The notes beneath the pieces were generated by a model that saw only the letters and a program-made list of their open reading frames with translations, made no database searches and had not been told where the DNA came from. A stretch of 64,000 nucleotides of DNA from Lepidurus packardi. Its lineage: Eukaryota > Arthropoda > Branchiopoda > Notostraca > Triopsidae. Of this stretch, positions 60,838 to 64,000 are shown in pieces (within the stretch, counting starts at the first letter, position 1; every line of letters starts with the position of its first letter). Location: positions 9,730,790-9,794,789 of the forward strand of contig JAKZAN010000002.1 of assembly GCA_023053545.1 (NCBI GenBank), given 5' to 3'. A program made the position numbers and the translations under genes.

Positions 60838-63826
60838 CGGGGAATTTCGATACACCGGCAATTGGTGAAAGACGGATGTACAGTATTGGAATATAAATAC
60901 AAATTTTACGTATTGTAATTCAGTTCGATCTGAAACAAGCTTTAATATCGTGTATACAAAGCAAAATTTTAAATTTCCCTTCCATTTTGTGATTTCAGAA
61001 ATTAACTTGTAGTTTACTCGTGTCAAAGCGTAGATTTTACTCTTTATAGCCACAGCAAAATACGGCACTTTAAGGAACACTAAAGCGTAATTTAAGGAAA
61101 GTGCTATTAAGAACATGCGTGTGAATACAATTTCAATTAAAATAACGACCAATAATTACGAGTTGTAACGGATAACGTACGGATAATTTCTTACCTACAA
61201 TTTGTTACTCAGCTTTACCACATATGAAGATGTACCGTGGGTAACTTAACCGTTCAGATCTGCCATAAAATTTTTGACAAGGAATTCTCAGGTGGGCAAA
61301 GTTTTTTTTTAAAGAAATAAGTACAATTCTCCTCACCAGTCTTTGAGCCCAAGGCTTGCTATAGTCTAAAAAAATCCACATGTGAATCATTTCTTAATTC
61401 AGGTCTAATTATTTTTGCCCGCACCTTGCTCCGCAGGCGCTGGAAACATTGAAAAGCATCCAGACACCTTTCCCGGGCACCTTTGGCCCTTGCTTCGCTT
61501 CTTCATCACTGGCAACCGCAAAATGACATCAGCCACGGCCACGCCACTGCTCTACAAGAGAAAATCTAATATTCTTGCTAGGTCGTCTACTGCTTTGGGA
61601 ACCTAATTGAAACCCACCTCTTGCCACAGAATGTCTGCATGATACTTTTCGCAGGCAAACCACCGTTAGATCCGCTCATGAAGTCGGTATTCGGTAGCTT
61701 ATGAGAAAGAAGAAAATGGATGTCATCAATGGGCGCATTAATTGGTAAGCCTTCCAGGTGAAAGTCATAGAAATAAAATGTCTTTTTGAAGAGAACTAAA
61801 AGATCACCACGGTATCACAAGGTAACAACAGAATCGTTAGCACATTTCTGACGGTAAGATTCTTCCGGAGATATGAAGATGTGGCCATGTGAGAAGAAAA
61901 TCGTGTCCGTTGTTTAGCATATCTGTTGAGCGTATGTCGTGGGTTACGCAGGTAGGGTTGGATATTAATACGTAACAAATGCATACTCTGAAGGCGTGAA
62001 AGTGGGCCCGGTTTCTCTTCCCATAGTCATTGGCCCACATTTCGAAGAAAAGGCCCGCTCCGTTCTTCTCCTTAGCGAAATTTCTTCAAGGAAGTTTCTT
62101 CTAAACCGGCTGAGCACTGAGATCAGTAGCGAAAAGGATTAATGATACCATCACAGAACATCTGCTGTTTGTTTTTTCCTTGTTTTGAGTACAGCTATAG
62201 AATTTGTAATGCAAAGGCAATATGAAAGCGCAGTACACAAGGAATGGTTGTGCATAACGACTAAGAACGTGAGGCCTAAAACTTGCCGCTTTTGTCTAAC
62301 TGGGTCGTTCGGGCCTTCTTACCTCAATCTCTGAATTACTCGCCTATTGCTCCGCACGTATAAGCATAATCCCCAAACCGACCGTGTATCGTTTTGTACC
62401 TTTGTAGCATTGTAAGCTTGTAAGACCGCCTTCTCAAGTCAACAAAAGCTATAGGTGGTATTTGCACGGTCATGGCTAAGGCGGATACAAGTTTGTATTC
62501 TTTAGAAAAAACAGCTTTTGATCACTGCCCACATAAAATGCAAACCAAGCCTCTTCCTCTCTCCGCTCGGGCAAAGAATAATTTACCGAGAACAGCCGAT
62601 GAGCACAGCTTTCTACATCTTGTCGATATTGCTTAGTGTTTCTCATTTCAACATCAATCGTATACCTCGAAAATAGGAGGAGCTCGTCGTGTCTGATCTT
62701 TTCGGAGAACCGCTGGCTTGCAGGTCAGACGATTGGGGTCAAATCGTCGTAATTTTTGCCATGTTTCTGTCATCACATGCGTGCTAATGGTAGCAAATAA
62801 GGACCTTTGCTCCTTTTCCGTTCATTGTTCGGTACTATGCTGTGCCTTATTATTGCATAGGGTCAAGGGTCTACCACAACGCCGTTGCGGAAGGCAGTAA
62901 CTCCTAACAAGATGCAAAAACACACGATTAGTACAATGCAAATGAATAGAGCTCCGAACAAGCCTTTCCTTGAACACCCGTGAAGTTGAGCTAAAAGAAA
63001 TAGCACACAGATCATATGTCAAACAAAATGTATAGACGTTTCCGTACCTTGGGACCAAAGGAAGGTCCCGTCGAGAAATCGCACCTTCTTCAACGACCGC
63101 GTATTTAAGGCAAGGTATGTTGCACGTGGAGAAAGGCAATACCGAGCCTAGGAATCCGGGAAAAGTCCGGTTTCCTTTCTATTCACGTTAAATCAGGTCA
63201 TCGAGCTTTTCTTTGCTCGTCGGTCTCAGTTATCCCTACGGAGAAAACTACCAGTGGAGAAAGTTTCGCAGGCTATATAGTTTACGTAGTGAGTTCCGGA
63301 AAGTCCTGTAGGCGGAAAAGGAATCCTATATTTTCAAACTCCATCTCGAACCATTTTCTGCACTATATGGCTGGGAAACATGTTAGGAAAGCTAACAAGG
63401 TTTATATTAAAGACAGCGCTGACCTGCTTTCTCCGTTAAAGACCTAACCCTAACCTTGATGCATTAATGATGTAAAAAACCGGATGAAGGTGAAGGTCAA
63501 CAAGATACGTACAATCAGCTCACACAGTCTACTTAGCTGGTCCGCCACGGAAGAAGAAGTTTACTTTAGATTATTCTTTTGGTCAAATGGCGAATTGTAC
63601 ACAATTTGAGCACTTTGAACTGGCCTAGAAAAAACTAAAAATAACTAGGGACGACAACTACCTGGTACGTTGGTAAGAAGGATAAGGATATGATCACGTA
63701 AGATAGCTGCGGGAACTGTACACACTTATTATATCGCATTAGCCTCACTTAACGCAGTTTGCGCATCTCTGGGCAAGAAGTTGGGGTGAGTGGCAAAAAG
63801 CCGAGTATTATGGCTCGTTACGCTAA
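60838..63826. other. Gene-poor region, nothing recognised
   Basis: No exon chain, RNA gene or clear mobile element is visible. Frames such as 60634-61152 (minus) partly shadow the MYD88 3' end and are AT-rich beyond it; 62822-63139 (minus) lacks splice support. Confidence 0.45.
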
Positions 63827-63950
63827 AAAGCACACAAGGATGGACTCTACACTCGCCGGAATAACTCGCTGGTCTCTAAAGTGGAGCAGTTTATAGCTCT
63901 TGGCAAAGAGATGAAAGATTTCGATGCAGTCACAGACGAGTTGGACACAT

Positions 63951-63964
63951 CCCCCCCCCCCCCC
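63951..63964. repeat. C14 homopolymer
   Basis: Fourteen consecutive C residues lie 36 bases before the window end. Such runs are prone to length errors in sequencing, and the reading of any frame across it is uncertain. Confidence 0.9.
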
Positions 63965-64000
63965 AGGGTCCGGGAATTGGGCAATTTTTCAAAGTTGCGT

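Noticed and set aside
60634-61152. 172-codon minus-strand open frame
   Set aside because: Its low-coordinate half is antisense to the MYD88 last exon; the remainder has the composition of AT-rich intergenic DNA.

Overview
This is a 64 kb stretch of an animal nuclear genome. The gene set, the short introns (mostly about 55-100 bp) and a U2 snRNA close to the insect type all point to an arthropod. A glycoside hydrolase family 7 (GH7) cellulase with ordinary host introns, together with a cluster of DM4/12-type secreted or membrane proteins, fits a crustacean, most likely a branchiopod such as Daphnia. The species is an inference. Gene models were built by hand: exon ends were placed at splice sites and the reading phase was checked through every exon, so each model closes into one open frame.

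Layout. 1-3.8 kb: no gene recognised. 3.8-17.3 kb: five small signal-peptide/transmembrane proteins, four with a cysteine-bearing DM4/12-like tail, separated by long gene-poor spacers. 18.9-25.6 kb (minus): NOMO (ER translocon accessory protein) and the GH7 cellobiohydrolase. 26.5-32.1 kb (minus): a CYP2-clan cytochrome P450 and the DNA-repair nuclease XPG/ERCC5. 32.8-35 kb: RPB6 (plus) and ARF6 (minus). 35.8-39.9 kb (minus): DDX51 helicase and COQ3. 40.3-49.7 kb: NUS1 (plus), PNISR (minus), SUCLA2 (minus), TM9SF2 (plus). 50.6-52 kb: DYNLT2B (minus) and a U2 snRNA gene (plus). 55.5-60.8 kb: DTD1 (plus), ELMO (minus) and MYD88 (plus). The last 3 kb is almost empty, with one open frame running off the end.

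From 18.9 kb onward the genes are mostly conserved housekeeping genes packed tightly in divergent or convergent pairs. They do not form a pathway. Functions include mRNA synthesis and splicing (RPB6, U2, PNISR), ribosome biogenesis (DDX51), DNA repair (XPG), mitochondrial metabolism (SUCLA2, COQ3), the secretory pathway (NOMO, NUS1, TM9SF2, ARF6), Rac signalling (ELMO), tRNA proofreading (DTD1) and innate immunity (MYD88).

Accessory signal: the DM4/12-like cluster is the least described part of the window. I also found two short non-autonomous DNA transposons (a hAT-type element at 18.7 kb with an 8-bp target duplication, and a pogo/Tigger-like element at 53.1 kb flanked by TA), two tRNA-like sequences, a diverged inverted repeat at 50.0-50.5 kb, and a 92-bp duplication covering the COQ3 stop codon. 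No CRISPR arrays or bacterial-type features are present.
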